This document shows, one piece after another, positions 50,060 through 60,154 of a stretch of 64,000 nucleotides of DNA (the first letter of the stretch is position 1; every line of letters begins with the position of its first letter). The stretch is from Frigididesulfovibrio sp031553235. GTDB lineage: Bacteria > Desulfobacterota > Desulfovibrionia > Desulfovibrionales > Desulfovibrionaceae. The notes under the pieces were generated by a model. It worked only from the letters and a program-made list of their open reading frames with translations. It did not search any database and had not been told where the DNA came from. The stretch is taken from positions 65,833 to 129,832 of the forward strand of contig JAVBLS010000015.1 in the NCBI GenBank assembly GCA_031553235.1, read 5' to 3'. The position numbers were made by a program, and so were the translations under genes.

Positions 50060-51025
50060 ATGCAGCTTTTACGCCGCATTATGGCCGAGGAACAGCCCGG
50101 CATCACCGCCGCCCTTGAGGCTGCTCTGGCCGAAATGCCGCCGCAGACCGCGGGCGCTGCCGCCCATCTGCTGCGGGCGGGCGGCAAGCGTCTGCGGCCG
50201 CTGCTCACTCTCCTCTGGGGCCGGGTCTGCGGCCTGAGCCACGACGATCTGTACCGGCTCGGCGCGGCTGTGGAAATGCTCCACGCCGCCACTCTGCTGC
50301 ACGACGACGTGCTCGACGGCGCGGACATGCGCCGGGGCAGGCCCGCCGCCCACCTGGTTTTCGGTCTGACGGAATCGGTACTGGCCGGCGATGCCATGCT
50401 GGCCAAGGCCCTGCTTATGGTTTCAGACCTGGGTGACGCCCGCTTGACCGCCTGCATTTCGCGTGCGGTCATGCATACGGCCGAGGGCGAGTCGGCCGAA
50501 TTGGCCGCGTTGCGCCGGCTTGACGTATGTCAGGAAGACTACCTGGCCATGATCACCGGCAAAACCGCCTGGATGCTGCGCGCCGCCTGTGAGCTCGGTA
50601 CCCTCAGGGCCGGCGCGGACGATACGGTGGTGCGGGCCTCGGCCCGCTTTGGTCTGGATCTTGGCGTGGCCTTCCAGCTTGTGGACGACTGCCTGGATTT
50701 TTCTCCCAGCGAGGAAACCGGCAAACCACGCGGCGGCGACCTGCGTGAAGGCAAAGCCACACCGCCGGTGCTTCTGTATTTCGCGGCACTTTCCCCGGAC
50801 CAACGGCAAGCCTTTGCCGCCGGCTTTGAAACGGGCAATATTGCCGGCCCGGAGCTGGAACGGGTCTGCCGTGAAATCTACGAGCGTGGCTATGCCCGCG
50901 AGGCCAGAACTCTGGCGGAAGAACGGCTCGACGCAGCCGCAGCCGGCCTGGCCGGGCTGCCGCCGTGCCCTGAGCTCACGGCTCTGCGGGAAATGTGTGA
51001 GTACATTCGCAACCGTTCAGCCTGA
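50060..51025 (+). CDS. polyprenyl diphosphate synthase
   Basis: 321 residues of the trans-isoprenyl synthase family: first Asp-rich motif in LLHDDVLDGADMRRGRPAAH, second in QLVDDCLDF, plus GGKRLRPLL near the N-terminus. The length and long-chain-type first motif suggest an octaprenyl or similar synthase making the menaquinone tail. AGAGGA precedes the ATG at five bases. Nine bases separate it from the preceding gene. Confidence 0.9.
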   Translation: MQLLRRIMAEEQPGITAALEAALAEMPPQTAGAAAHLLRAGGKRLRPLLTLLWGRVCGLSHDDLYRLGAAVEMLHAATLLHDDVLDGADMRRGRPAAHLVFGLTESVLAGDAMLAKALLMVSDLGDARLTACISRAVMHTAEGESAELAALRRLDVCQEDYLAMITGKTAWMLRAACELGTLRAGADDTVVRASARFGLDLGVAFQLVDDCLDFSPSEETGKPRGGDLREGKATPPVLLYFAALSPDQRQAFAAGFETGNIAGPELERVCREIYERGYAREARTLAEERLDAAAAGLAGLPPCPELTALREMCEYIRNRSA

Positions 51026-51054
51026 CGACACCCGTTCCCGGGTCGGGAGCCGCC

Positions 51055-53001
51055 ATGACCGCCGAAGAGACTTTCCTCGACAGGGCATTTGACAAAAGCC
51101 TGCAACTGGCCTTTTCTCCCGTTCTGGTCCAGTTGATGCGCACGCTGCTGGAGCCGACGCCTTCATTTACCGCCATTGCCGGCTACCTGGCCATGGACCC
51201 CATGCTGGCAAGCACCGTGCTGCACCAGGCCAACGCCGCCTCGCACAGCATCGGACAAAGGATCACCGACATCCAGCGAGCCGCCGTGGTGCTCGGCACA
51301 GAAGCCCTGTATCGACTGATACTTTCACTGCTGCTGCAAAAACAATTACGCCCCGTGGCCGCCCGACAAAGCGCGGAGATTTTTGCAGACTGGCGCATCA
51401 CCCTCTGGGGGGCCGTGGCCGCGGAAATTCTGGCCGCACGCCTGTGCCCGGCCCAACGGCAGAACGCCTATCTGGCCGCTCTGCTGCGTGATATCCCCCT
51501 GCTGCTGGCATTCTGCCGCGCCTTGCCGCCGGAGTTCATCCTGCGCCGGGGCGTGGTCACCCACATCGGCCGCAACGGCTTTGCCGAGGAAGAAAGCGCC
51601 TGGGGCAGCACCCACCCGGGGCTGACCCACGACATCATGACTTACTGGGGCATGCCTGAAGAAATATGTTCCGCCGTGCTCACTCATCACGACTTTGAGC
51701 AGGCAGGCAGGCTACCCCCCCTGAATCGGGCGCTGATCTACGCCACCCGCTGGGCCGAGACGGCTCAGGCGCCCGACGCCGATCCGGCCGGATGTGTGGC
51801 TTTCGAACTCAGCCTGGCCGCCGAACTTGAGCTGAACCGGGAGGAGATGGAATCTCTCCGCCTGGCCTGCGCCGAAAATTTCGCCCCGGTGCTGGCCCAA
51901 CTGGGCGTTCGGGAAGGATCTGTGGAAACCCGGTATTACGAGCACTCTCTGGAAGTGCTGCAAAGCCTGCATTTTCTGGCCATGGACATTTGCAGTGAAG
52001 ATTCCGCCGCCGTCATGGCCGAAGCCCTGGGGCGCAAGCTCCTGTCCATATGGGGCGTAGAATCCTGGAAACTGTTCCTGACCATTCCCGGCAGTGTCCC
52101 CCGCCAGTTCAAGCGGCAGAATGGGGCAATAACCGAGGTCGTCCCGGCCAACCCGCTGTCGAGCGGACAGGAACATGATCAGGATACCATCCACCTGGCT
52201 GCTTCGGGCAGGCGCTACGGCAGACTGGTGGTGGCCCGGGAAGTTTTGAACCGGAACAGCAAGGCCGCGCCCTTGCCGCTGTTTGCCCACGTGCTGGCCA
52301 TGAACTTTGAGCGCATGCGCCGACTCAAGGCCGAGACCGAGGCCCGCGGCCTGTTGCCGCCCAATGTGGCCCGCATAGACTCTTCCGGCATGCTGGTCGA
52401 CGCCGGCCCCGCCTTTTTCGCCGTCTTGGGCGTGATGCCCACACAAACCCCGGTCCCCATGGCGGCGTTGCTGCGCAGGCAACTGGGCGGACTGCCGCCC
52501 GGTTTCGACGCCACGCTCGCCGGCACAGCGACCGCCGGGCCGTGGATCATCCCGGTCCGCCCCGGCGGGAACAAGAAAGCGCTGTTTCTCTCGTTGTGCG
52601 TCGGCGGCGACAACAAACAGCTCTTCTACATGACGGCGGAAGAGCTGCCGGATGTCGCCCCGGCTCAGGCGGCCTGCCTGGCCGATCCGGAATTCTTGCA
52701 ACTGATGGAAAAAAATCTTGCCGCCCAGATCTTTCTTTTGGACGGTGACGGCCACGTCGTCTGGGCCTGCGCCTCGGGCGGTTTTCTGCTTGGGCGCGAC
52801 ATTTTTGCCCTGGTCCGGCCCGCTCCAGATTATCAGGGAGAATGGCCGGCGAGCCTGGCGACATCCGCCGCCAAATCTTTGGAGGTCGCGGGCACGCTAC
52901 GCGGCCCGGCCGACACTGAAATTCCGGTATCCTTACGCTTTGTGCCCCTGAAAGGGACCGGCGCCCCTTGCTGCGCCTTGCTTCTGCGCCGGCAGCCCTA
53001 G
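51055..53001 (+). CDS. HDOD domain protein with long C-terminal region
   Basis: 648 residues. The N-terminal HDOD domain (about 10-210) has the expected FSPVLVQLMRTLLEP start, IAGYLAMDPMLASTVLHQAN and SIGQRITDIQRAAVVLGTEA. Such domains act in signalling without the full HD catalytic set. The remaining 400 residues show no clear catalytic motif; two stretches (about 320-420 and 520-640) could be sensory GAF/PAS-like folds, which I cannot confirm. GGGAG lies five bases before the ATG. Probably the last gene of the ubiE operon. Confidence 0.8.
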   Translation: MTAEETFLDRAFDKSLQLAFSPVLVQLMRTLLEPTPSFTAIAGYLAMDPMLASTVLHQANAASHSIGQRITDIQRAAVVLGTEALYRLILSLLLQKQLRPVAARQSAEIFADWRITLWGAVAAEILAARLCPAQRQNAYLAALLRDIPLLLAFCRALPPEFILRRGVVTHIGRNGFAEEESAWGSTHPGLTHDIMTYWGMPEEICSAVLTHHDFEQAGRLPPLNRALIYATRWAETAQAPDADPAGCVAFELSLAAELELNREEMESLRLACAENFAPVLAQLGVREGSVETRYYEHSLEVLQSLHFLAMDICSEDSAAVMAEALGRKLLSIWGVESWKLFLTIPGSVPRQFKRQNGAITEVVPANPLSSGQEHDQDTIHLAASGRRYGRLVVAREVLNRNSKAAPLPLFAHVLAMNFERMRRLKAETEARGLLPPNVARIDSSGMLVDAGPAFFAVLGVMPTQTPVPMAALLRRQLGGLPPGFDATLAGTATAGPWIIPVRPGGNKKALFLSLCVGGDNKQLFYMTAEELPDVAPAQAACLADPEFLQLMEKNLAAQIFLLDGDGHVVWACASGGFLLGRDIFALVRPAPDYQGEWPASLATSAAKSLEVAGTLRGPADTEIPVSLRFVPLKGTGAPCCALLLRRQP

Positions 53002-53038
53002 GTCTGCGCATTCATCCATATGTGTCATTGGAGGAACA

Positions 53039-56000
53039 ATGATCCGCAATATTGAAGTACGTATCCACCCGAACCTGGAAGATTGCGTCGGCGCCAACAC
53101 CGCGGCCAAAATCCGCGCCGCCCTTGAACTTCCTGTTTCCGGCGCCCGGACGGTCGCCGTTTATACCGTCGAGGGACTCACGCCCACGGAGATTGCCGAC
53201 GCCATTGAGCGCGCCGCCCTGCACGACCCGGTGCTGCAAGAGGCCTCCACAAGCCCTTTTGCTCCACCGGCGGGCACGACCTGGATCATTGAAGTCGGCT
53301 TTCGCCCGGGCGTCACCGACAACGAAGGCCGTACCGCCCGCGACACTCTGGCCCTGGTTCTGGGGCGCAAGCGCGACTTTGCCGTGTATACGGCCAGACG
53401 CTGGTTCCTTTCGGGCGAGATGAACCGCGAGCAGGCCGAAACCATTGCTTCGGGCTTTCTGGCCAACGAGCTTATCCAGCGCAGCAGCGTCAAAAGCATC
53501 GACGACTGGCAACGCGAGCCCGGCTTTTTGCCCCAGGCCGCCCGGGTGACCGGCGCCTCTTCCGACCGGGTGACGATCATTCCCATCAGCATCATGAACG
53601 ACAGGGAGCTGATGCAGTTCAGCCGGGACAACACCCTGGCCCTGGCCCTGGAAGAGCTGCACGCCGTGCGCGACCATTATGCCGAGCCGAAGGTGCAGGC
53701 CGCCCGCAAGGCCGTGGATCTGCCCATGGACCCCACCGACGCCGAGATCGAAGTTCTGGCCCAGACCTGGTCCGAGCACTGCAAACATAAGATCTTTTCT
53801 TCGCTGATCGCCTATGTCGACGAAGAAACCGGCCGGCGCGAGACCGTGGACAGCCTGTACAAGTCGTGCATCCAGCGGCCCACCAAAGTGATTCGTGAGC
53901 GCTTGGGCGCGAAGGATTTCTGCCGCTCGGTCTTCAAAGACAACGCGGGCGTGGTGGCCTTTACCGAGAGCCACGATGTCTGCATCAAGGTGGAGACCCA
54001 CAACAGTCCCTCGGCCTTGGACCCGTACGGTGGCGCGCTCACCGGCATCGTCGGCGTGAACCGCGACCCCATGGGCACCGGCCTGGGCGCGGAACTGGTC
54101 TGCAACACCGATGTCTTCTGCTTTGCCTCGCCCTTTCATAAGGGCGAGCTGCCGCCGCGTCTGCTCCACCCGCGCCGGGTCATGGAGGGGGTACGCGAAG
54201 GCGTGGAACACGGCGGCAACAAGTCCGGAGTACCCACGGTCAACGGTTCCATTGTTTTTGACGAACGCTACCTGGGCAAGCCCCTGGTATACTGCGGCAC
54301 TGTGGGCATGCTCCCGCGCGAAATCGCCGGCCGCCCCGGCCATGCCAAAAAGGCCCTGGTAGGCGACCACGTGATCATGATCGGCGGCAGCATCGGCAAG
54401 GACGGCATCCACGGCGCCACCTTCTCTTCCGAAGAACTGCACGAGGGCTCGCCGGCAACGGCCGTGCAGATCGGCGACCCGATCACCCAGCGCAAGCTTT
54501 ACGATTGCGTGATCCGGGCCCGCAATCTCGGCCTGTACAACGCCATCACCGATAACGGCGCGGGCGGGCTTTCCTCCTCCGTGGGCGAAATGGCCGAAGA
54601 CACCGGCGGCTGCCGCATCGACCTGGCCAAGACGCCCTTGAAGTATGACGGGCTGAAGCCCTGGGAAATTCTGCTCTCCGAGGCCCAGGAGCGCATGACC
54701 CTGGCCGTGCCGCCCCAACATCTCAAAGCCTTCCTGCAAATGGCCAGGGAAATGGACGTCAATGCCGTGGAACTCGGCGTGTTCACCGCCTCCGGCTTCT
54801 TCCACGTCACCTATGAGGATCGGCCGGTGGCCTATCTGCCCATGAACTTTCTCCACGACGGCGTACCACGCATGCGCCTGAATGCCGTCTGGCGCAGACC
54901 GGCGGCTCATCCGGCCGGCCAAACCGGCCTGCTCGACGAAAAGGGCGCAGCCGCCGATCTCGACGCCCGGGCAGGCGATCAGGGTGCCCTGCTGCTGCGC
55001 ATGCTCGGCCGGCTGAACATCTGCAGCAAGGAATACCTGATTCGCCAGTACGATCACGAAGTCAAGGGCGGCAGCGTGGTCAAGCCGCTGATCGGCGCCA
55101 GGCGCGACGGTCCGGCCGACGCCGCCGTGCTGCGCCCCCTGCTTGATTCCGACGAAGGCATTGTGCTTTCCCATGGTATTTGCCCCAAATTCAGCGATGC
55201 CGACACCTACTGGATGGCCGCCGGTGCCCTGGACGAAGCGGTACGCAACGCCGTGGCCGTGGGCGCGGACCCCGACCGCCTGGCCGGGGTGGACAACTTC
55301 TGCTGGTGCGACCCGGTGCAGTCCGAAAAGACCCCGGACGGCGAATACAAACTGGCCCAGTTGGTGCGGGCAGGCAAGGCCCTGGAACATTTCTGCCTGG
55401 GCTTCGGAGTGCCCTGCATCTCGGGCAAGGACTCCATGAAGAACGACTACACCGGCGGCGGGGCCAAGATCTCCATTCCGCCTACCCTGCTGTTCTCTGT
55501 GCTCGGGTACATTCCGGATGTGAACCTGGCCGTGACCTCGGACTTCAAAAAAAGCGGCGAGGCCATCTATCTGCTCGGCCCGACCCTGCCGGAGACGGCC
55601 GGCTCGGAAATCGCCGCCGAGCTCGGGCTTTTCGGCGGCGCCGTGCCCGAAGTAGATCTGCTTGCGGCCCGCGAGCGCTACCGCCTGCTGCACCGGGCTA
55701 TCCGGCAGAAGCTCGTCTCCGCCTGCCACGACCTGTCCGACGGCGGCCTAGCCGTGGCCCTGGCCGAAATGGCCCTGGCCGGCCGCATGGGCGCGCGCAT
55801 CAACCTGGAACGGACACCACAACGGGACGTCTCTTCCTTGACCGAACTGCTCTATGCCGAGTCGGCCTCGCGCCTGCTGGTCACCGTGCCGCGCAAGCAC
55901 ATCCCGGCTTTCCAGGAGCTCTTTGCCGTACACCTCGGCCGTGACGCCGCCCTGATCGGCAACACCGCCGACACCGACGAACTGACACTCTGCCGCGGTG

Positions 56001-56068
56001 AAGAAGAAATTGCCCGCCTGAACGTCGAGGAGCTGGCAAGAGCCTTCAAAACGACCCTCAACTGGTAA
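53039..56068 (+). CDS. purL: phosphoribosylformylglycinamidine synthase with PurS-like N-terminus
   Basis: 1009 residues. It opens with a PurS-like segment (IEVRIHPNLEDCVGANTAAK), then two AIR-synthase-like halves: TWSEHCKHKIFSSL, KVETHNSPSALDPYGGALTG, GDHVIMIGGSIGKDGIHGAT in the first and HDLSDGGLAVALAEMALAG in the second. No glutaminase domain is attached, so PurQ should be encoded elsewhere. Catalyses the ATP-dependent fourth step of purine synthesis. GGAGG lies five bases before the ATG. Compared with the PurL forms of most Proteobacteria (about 1300 residues with glutaminase) this is the split type. Confidence 0.92.
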   Translation: MIRNIEVRIHPNLEDCVGANTAAKIRAALELPVSGARTVAVYTVEGLTPTEIADAIERAALHDPVLQEASTSPFAPPAGTTWIIEVGFRPGVTDNEGRTARDTLALVLGRKRDFAVYTARRWFLSGEMNREQAETIASGFLANELIQRSSVKSIDDWQREPGFLPQAARVTGASSDRVTIIPISIMNDRELMQFSRDNTLALALEELHAVRDHYAEPKVQAARKAVDLPMDPTDAEIEVLAQTWSEHCKHKIFSSLIAYVDEETGRRETVDSLYKSCIQRPTKVIRERLGAKDFCRSVFKDNAGVVAFTESHDVCIKVETHNSPSALDPYGGALTGIVGVNRDPMGTGLGAELVCNTDVFCFASPFHKGELPPRLLHPRRVMEGVREGVEHGGNKSGVPTVNGSIVFDERYLGKPLVYCGTVGMLPREIAGRPGHAKKALVGDHVIMIGGSIGKDGIHGATFSSEELHEGSPATAVQIGDPITQRKLYDCVIRARNLGLYNAITDNGAGGLSSSVGEMAEDTGGCRIDLAKTPLKYDGLKPWEILLSEAQERMTLAVPPQHLKAFLQMAREMDVNAVELGVFTASGFFHVTYEDRPVAYLPMNFLHDGVPRMRLNAVWRRPAAHPAGQTGLLDEKGAAADLDARAGDQGALLLRMLGRLNICSKEYLIRQYDHEVKGGSVVKPLIGARRDGPADAAVLRPLLDSDEGIVLSHGICPKFSDADTYWMAAGALDEAVRNAVAVGADPDRLAGVDNFCWCDPVQSEKTPDGEYKLAQLVRAGKALEHFCLGFGVPCISGKDSMKNDYTGGGAKISIPPTLLFSVLGYIPDVNLAVTSDFKKSGEAIYLLGPTLPETAGSEIAAELGLFGGAVPEVDLLAARERYRLLHRAIRQKLVSACHDLSDGGLAVALAEMALAGRMGARINLERTPQRDVSSLTELLYAESASRLLVTVPRKHIPAFQELFAVHLGRDAALIGNTADTDELTLCRGEEEIARLNVEELARAFKTTLNW

Positions 56069-56178
56069 TGGTGATTCCGGCAATGACCCTGCCGTAAGCA
56101 AATTTGCTCCGGACCGGCTTTTACGGTACACCGCCCGAAAGCCGGCCCTTCCGGCAATTTCCGTAAGGAGGAAACCCC

Positions 56179-56757
56179 ATGCGCATCCTCTTCATTCTCT
56201 GCCTGCTGCTCTGCCTGCCCATGCAGGCCCTGGCGGCCCAGGCCAAAAAGGAGCCCGTTTTGATCGAACTGCAAACCACCAAAGGCAACGTCACAATCGA
56301 GTTGGACACGGAAAAGGCGCCCAACACCGCAGCCAACTTCAAACGCTATGTTGAAGAAGGCTTCTACGACGGCACCATCTTCCATCGGGTCATCCCGGGC
56401 TTCATGATCCAGGGCGGCGGCATGACTCCGGATATGAAGGAAAAGCCGACCCATGACCCCATCAAGAACGAAGCCAACAACGGCCTGCCGAACCTCAAAT
56501 ACACCGTGGCCATGGCCCGGACTCAAGACCCGCACTCGGCCACGGCCCAATTCTTCATCAACGCCAAAGACAACGACTTCCTCAACTTCAAGTCCGAATC
56601 CGTGGCCGGCTGGGGCTATTGTGTGTTCGGCAAGGTGATCAAGGGCACCGATGTCGTCGACGCCATCGAAAAAGTCAAAACGGGCAGCAAGGGCTGGCAT
56701 GACGACGTACCCGTCGACCCCGTGATCATCACCAAAGCTGTTGTGGTGAAAAAATAA
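56179..56757 (+). CDS. ppiA: exported cyclophilin-type peptidyl-prolyl isomerase
   Basis: 192 residues: signal peptide MRILFILCLLLCLPMQALAA, then a cyclophilin domain (FHRVIPGFMIQGGGM, SATAQFFINAKDNDFLN, YCVFGKVIKGTDVV). It speeds proline isomerisation during folding in the periplasm. AAGGAGG lies eight bases before the ATG. It follows purL after 110 bases and may have its own promoter. Confidence 0.92.
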   Translation: MRILFILCLLLCLPMQALAAQAKKEPVLIELQTTKGNVTIELDTEKAPNTAANFKRYVEEGFYDGTIFHRVIPGFMIQGGGMTPDMKEKPTHDPIKNEANNGLPNLKYTVAMARTQDPHSATAQFFINAKDNDFLNFKSESVAGWGYCVFGKVIKGTDVVDAIEKVKTGSKGWHDDVPVDPVIITKAVVVKK

Positions 56758-56784
56758 CTGAGGCTGCTCCACCGCCCCCCTCCG

Positions 56785-56853
56785 CCAAGGGGATTATCCC
56801 TTGGAACCGTCACGGCGAAGGCCGTTTTCCGCTCCGCGGGAAACGGCCTTCGC
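56785..56853. terminator. two hairpins between convergent ppiA and gltS-like genes
   Basis: CCAAGGG/CCCTTGG at 56785-56804 and a longer hairpin at 56815-56853 (GCGAAGGCCGTTTTCC with a nearly exact complement, one mismatch). Neither has a T-run; a rho-assisted or bidirectional role is likely. Confidence 0.5.
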
Positions 56854-56919
56854 ATGTGGGGGCCGGGAGACGCAATCCCCGGCAGGGGGTTCGAAGGGTG
56901 GAGTCCCCCCGATATTCCC

Positions 56920-58551
56920 CTAGCTCTTCAAAATGGCTTTAGCTTGTTCGTCAAGGGTATCGGTGACATAGACGATGCCGGTTTCTTTTTCGGTTTCGCG
57001 GTTGACGGCGACGATATCGTCGCGGTCGATGCGGTCGAGGGTGAACTTGCGGGCTCCGGCCATGAACTGCTGCAGCCCGGCGCCAAGTTTGTCGAGCAGG
57101 GTCCACATGGCCACGGCGCCAAAGGGCAGGTCGGCCATGGCGTCTTTGCCGACCTTCTGCTGCACGTCGTGCCAGCCGGCAAAGATGGTTTCCGGGGTCA
57201 GGCCGATGTCGGAAACGGTCTTCGGCAACTGATCCCAGTTGCCGAAGACGGCTTCGCGGCGTTGCGGACGAAGCACTCCTTCAATGTTGGCGCCGAGAAA
57301 GCCGGGAATCATCATGGCCCGGCCCATGCAGATGATCTTGGTAAAGGGCGCGCCCAGGGCCAGGCCCTTGAAGATGGCGGCCGGGGAAGCGAAACCGCCG
57401 GCAAAGGCCATATCGGCCGGCCGCAGGCCGCGCGCGGCGAGGATGCCGGCATATTCATGGGCTTTGGCGTGCAGCAGCAGGGCCGGAACGCCCCAGTTTT
57501 CCATCATGTCCCAGGGGCTCATGCCGGTGCCGCCGCCGGCGCCGTCGACGTTGACCAGGTCGAGGCCGGCCTGGGCAGCCAGACGCAGGGCCAGGGCCAG
57601 GCCGACCATGTCGTAGGCCCCGGTCTTCAGGGTGATGTGGCTCGCACCGAGCGCGCGCAGATCGGCAACGGTTTTAAGAAAATCTTCGCAGACCTGATCG
57701 TGGCGATGCAAATTTGTATAACCGAGCCGACTGTGCCGGGCAAAATGGCGGATGACCCCGTCTTTGATCGCTTGCCGGGCCTGTTCGCTTGAAGGCGAGG
57801 GGTCCACCAGGTAGCCGCGTTTTTCGAGAAAAGCCGCGTACTCAATGTCGGTAACCGAAATCTCGCCGCCGATGTCCTTGGCGCCCTGTCCCCACTTCAG
57901 CTCGATGACCACCTCGTCGCCGTAGGTTTCGAGCACATATTGGGCCACGCCGTTGCGGGCGTCCTCGACGTTCATCTGGATAAAAATGGCGCCGTAGCCG
58001 TCTTGCCGGCGGCGGTAGGACTCGATGCGCCGGTCCAATTCCGGGGCCTTGACCACCCGGCCGTTCTTGAACTCCGCTTTGGGGTCGATGCCCACCACGT
58101 TTTCGCCCACAACCATGGGAATACCGCACAGGGCGCAGCCGGAAGCGAAGGAGTCCCAGTAGCGGGCCGCGATGGTGGTGGACCCGAGCGCGCCGGTGAT
58201 AAAGGGATAGCGACATTTGATCTTTTTGGCCGCGCCGAATTCCGTCTCAAGAAAAACGTCGGTGAAGAGCACGTCGCCGCGGGCCGCGCTTTCGGGAGCG
58301 CCGTGGGCGCCATAGCAGCGGCCTTGAATGCGCAGAGAACCGTAGCCCACGCCCGTGGGCGGATAGGTGTCGGCCCCGGCGGTAATTGTGCCGTAGTCGC
58401 GGGGATAAAGGGTCTCACGGCCTTTCAGGCAGGAAAGCCAGGTTTCACACTTGCCGGCGCAGTCGGCGCGGCACAGGGTACAGAGGCCGGACTCGGCCGG
58501 AGTGCCCCGGTTGGTCGTGGCCAAAACGTCGTTGGATTTCTGTCGCTGCAT
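56920..58551 (-). CDS. FMN-binding glutamate synthase domain protein
   Basis: 543 residues. An N-terminal cysteine region (CTLCRADCAGKCETWLSC), a central FMN barrel (HITLKTGAYDMVG, VNVDGAGGGTGMSPW, MAFAGGFASPAAIFKGLALG) and no glutaminase or NAD domain. It resembles the GltB-central-domain proteins of archaea and strict anaerobes, which may take electrons from ferredoxin. Reaction uncertain: glutamate synthesis is the default reading. The start at 58551 has GGGAGGAG five bases upstream; an ATG at 58569 is less likely. Divergent from the MFS gene across an AT-rich gap. Confidence 0.85.
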   Translation of the reverse strand: MQRQKSNDVLATTNRGTPAESGLCTLCRADCAGKCETWLSCLKGRETLYPRDYGTITAGADTYPPTGVGYGSLRIQGRCYGAHGAPESAARGDVLFTDVFLETEFGAAKKIKCRYPFITGALGSTTIAARYWDSFASGCALCGIPMVVGENVVGIDPKAEFKNGRVVKAPELDRRIESYRRRQDGYGAIFIQMNVEDARNGVAQYVLETYGDEVVIELKWGQGAKDIGGEISVTDIEYAAFLEKRGYLVDPSPSSEQARQAIKDGVIRHFARHSRLGYTNLHRHDQVCEDFLKTVADLRALGASHITLKTGAYDMVGLALALRLAAQAGLDLVNVDGAGGGTGMSPWDMMENWGVPALLLHAKAHEYAGILAARGLRPADMAFAGGFASPAAIFKGLALGAPFTKIICMGRAMMIPGFLGANIEGVLRPQRREAVFGNWDQLPKTVSDIGLTPETIFAGWHDVQQKVGKDAMADLPFGAVAMWTLLDKLGAGLQQFMAGARKFTLDRIDRDDIVAVNRETEKETGIVYVTDTLDEQAKAILKS

Positions 58552-58832
58552 CGGTACTCCTCCCAGCACGGTATGTTTTATCTGTCGTACATGAGGAGAA
58601 AAAACCTCGCAAGATCTGTAATTATTCGAATTATCAGAATAAATTACTTAAAAACACATGAAAAAGTCTTATTTCATACCATCATGTCGGAATTTTTTTG
58701 TCGACTTTAATTATTTTTTTCTTATTTTAGAGTGGCTGTGTTTTATTTTACCGCCGGCGGCGGAAAGCGGGCCTGAAAACTTCAGCCGCGCCTTGCGCTT
58801 TGCCCTAACGCGGCGTAAAGCATTTCGACATT
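58552..58832. other. AT-rich divergent intergenic region
   Basis: 281 bases between the FMN-glutamate-synthase-like and MFS genes, with a very AT-rich middle (58600-58745). Probably holds both promoters, but no confident -35/-10 pair could be picked. Confidence 0.4.
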
Positions 58833-60035
58833 ATGGACACCCCCGATCGTCTCTGGAACAGAGACTTCACCTTGATTTGCCTCGGGCAGTTGCTCATGGT
58901 CATGGCCTTTTACGCGGCCATGTCCACTTTCACCCTTTTTCTGGAAAAGCACCTGGGCCTTTCCGGCCCGCTGCTCGGGATCCTGGCCGCTTGCTCCATC
59001 ATTTCGGCCATCTTTGCCCGTCCCCTGGCCGGGCACTGGTTGGACACCCTGGGTCGGCGCGCCGTATATCTGCCCGCATTTTGCCTGTTCGGGGCCTTGT
59101 TTTTCCTCTACCCCACCATAAACGGCGTGCTCGGCATCGGGGCTCTCCGCCTGGTCCACGGCATGGCCTGGGGCACGGTCATCGGCGCGGCCGGGACCAC
59201 GGCCGTGGATCTCATCCCGCCGTCCCGCCGAGGCGAAGGCATCGGCTGGTACGGCCTGTTCATGGTCCTGGCCATGGCCGTGGGCCCGGCCTGCGGCCTG
59301 TTCGTGGTTGAGTCGCGCGGCTTCGACGCCCTGTTCATCGCCGCCGGGCTCGTGAGCCTGCTTGGCTGGCTCACGGTGCTGCGCCTGCACTTCCCGGCCG
59401 TCAAGCTGGAACGCCGGCGCTTTTCCGTGCGCCGCAGCCTGGAAAAAACCGCCCTGCCCGTGGCTTCGGCAACTTTTTTCGTCACCCTGTCGTACGGTAC
59501 CCTGATGAACTACGCAGCCTTGTATGCGAAAAACGAGTTGCACGCCTCGCCCACCCTGTTCTTCTCCTTTTTTGCCGCAGGCACCGCGGCCTCGCGCCTG
59601 CTCGGCGGCAAAATGTACGACCGGCGCGGCCCCAGGCGCATTCTCGGTATCTCCCTGCTGCTCCTGACCCTTGGCCTGATCTTCATGGCCCTGTTCAAAA
59701 GCCCGGCCCTGTTCTTCGCCTCGGCCCTGCTTCAGGGCGTGGGCGACGGCCTGTGCGTGCCCATTCTCATGGCCATGGTCAACGACATGGTGCCGCCGGA
59801 AAAACGCGGCGGCGCCAACGCCACCCTGATGACCTTCTTCGAATCGGGTATCTTCTGCGGCGTGCTGATCACCGGCGCCCTTTACGACACGACCGGCTGG
59901 ACTTTCGTCTTTCTGCTCATGGCGGCTTTCATGGTTGTGGCCGCTCTGCTCATCCGCTTCCGCGTACTGCCCCACTTCGAGCGGGTGCGGGCAACGAGGC
60001 TCGGAGCAGAGCTGCCAGAGGCGAACATCCGATGA
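58833..60035 (+). CDS. major facilitator superfamily transporter
   Basis: 400 residues, twelve predicted helices. MFS loop motif between helices 2 and 3 (ARPLAGHWLDTLGRRAVY), repeated in the second half (LLGGKMYDRRGPRRI). Drug- or metabolite-efflux type; no substrate can be named. No good ribosome site precedes the ATG at 58833, but it is the start expected for the first helix (FTLICLGQLLMVMAFYAAM). Confidence 0.85.
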   Translation: MDTPDRLWNRDFTLICLGQLLMVMAFYAAMSTFTLFLEKHLGLSGPLLGILAACSIISAIFARPLAGHWLDTLGRRAVYLPAFCLFGALFFLYPTINGVLGIGALRLVHGMAWGTVIGAAGTTAVDLIPPSRRGEGIGWYGLFMVLAMAVGPACGLFVVESRGFDALFIAAGLVSLLGWLTVLRLHFPAVKLERRRFSVRRSLEKTALPVASATFFVTLSYGTLMNYAALYAKNELHASPTLFFSFFAAGTAASRLLGGKMYDRRGPRRILGISLLLLTLGLIFMALFKSPALFFASALLQGVGDGLCVPILMAMVNDMVPPEKRGGANATLMTFFESGIFCGVLITGALYDTTGWTFVFLLMAAFMVVAALLIRFRVLPHFERVRATRLGAELPEANIR

Positions 60036-60052
60036 TGCTCTCGCCATACGAT

Positions 60053-60091
60053 AATGACAAAAATCCGTGCATGGCGCGGATTTTTGTCATT
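60053..60091. terminator. bidirectional intrinsic terminator
   Basis: A perfect 15-bp stem AATGACAAAAATCCG with its complement, 9-nt loop. The A-rich and T-rich ends of the arms allow termination in both directions, between the convergent MFS and hypC genes. Confidence 0.82.
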
Positions 60092-60154
60092 GAGGGGTGC
60101 GGGAAAGTGACGCCCTTGCCGAAGAGACAAGGGAACGGCTTATCCTTAAGAGCG

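Noticed and set aside
53012..55729. 905-codon minus-strand frame opposite purL
   Set aside because: Antisense artefact of high GC; purL on the other strand is unambiguous.
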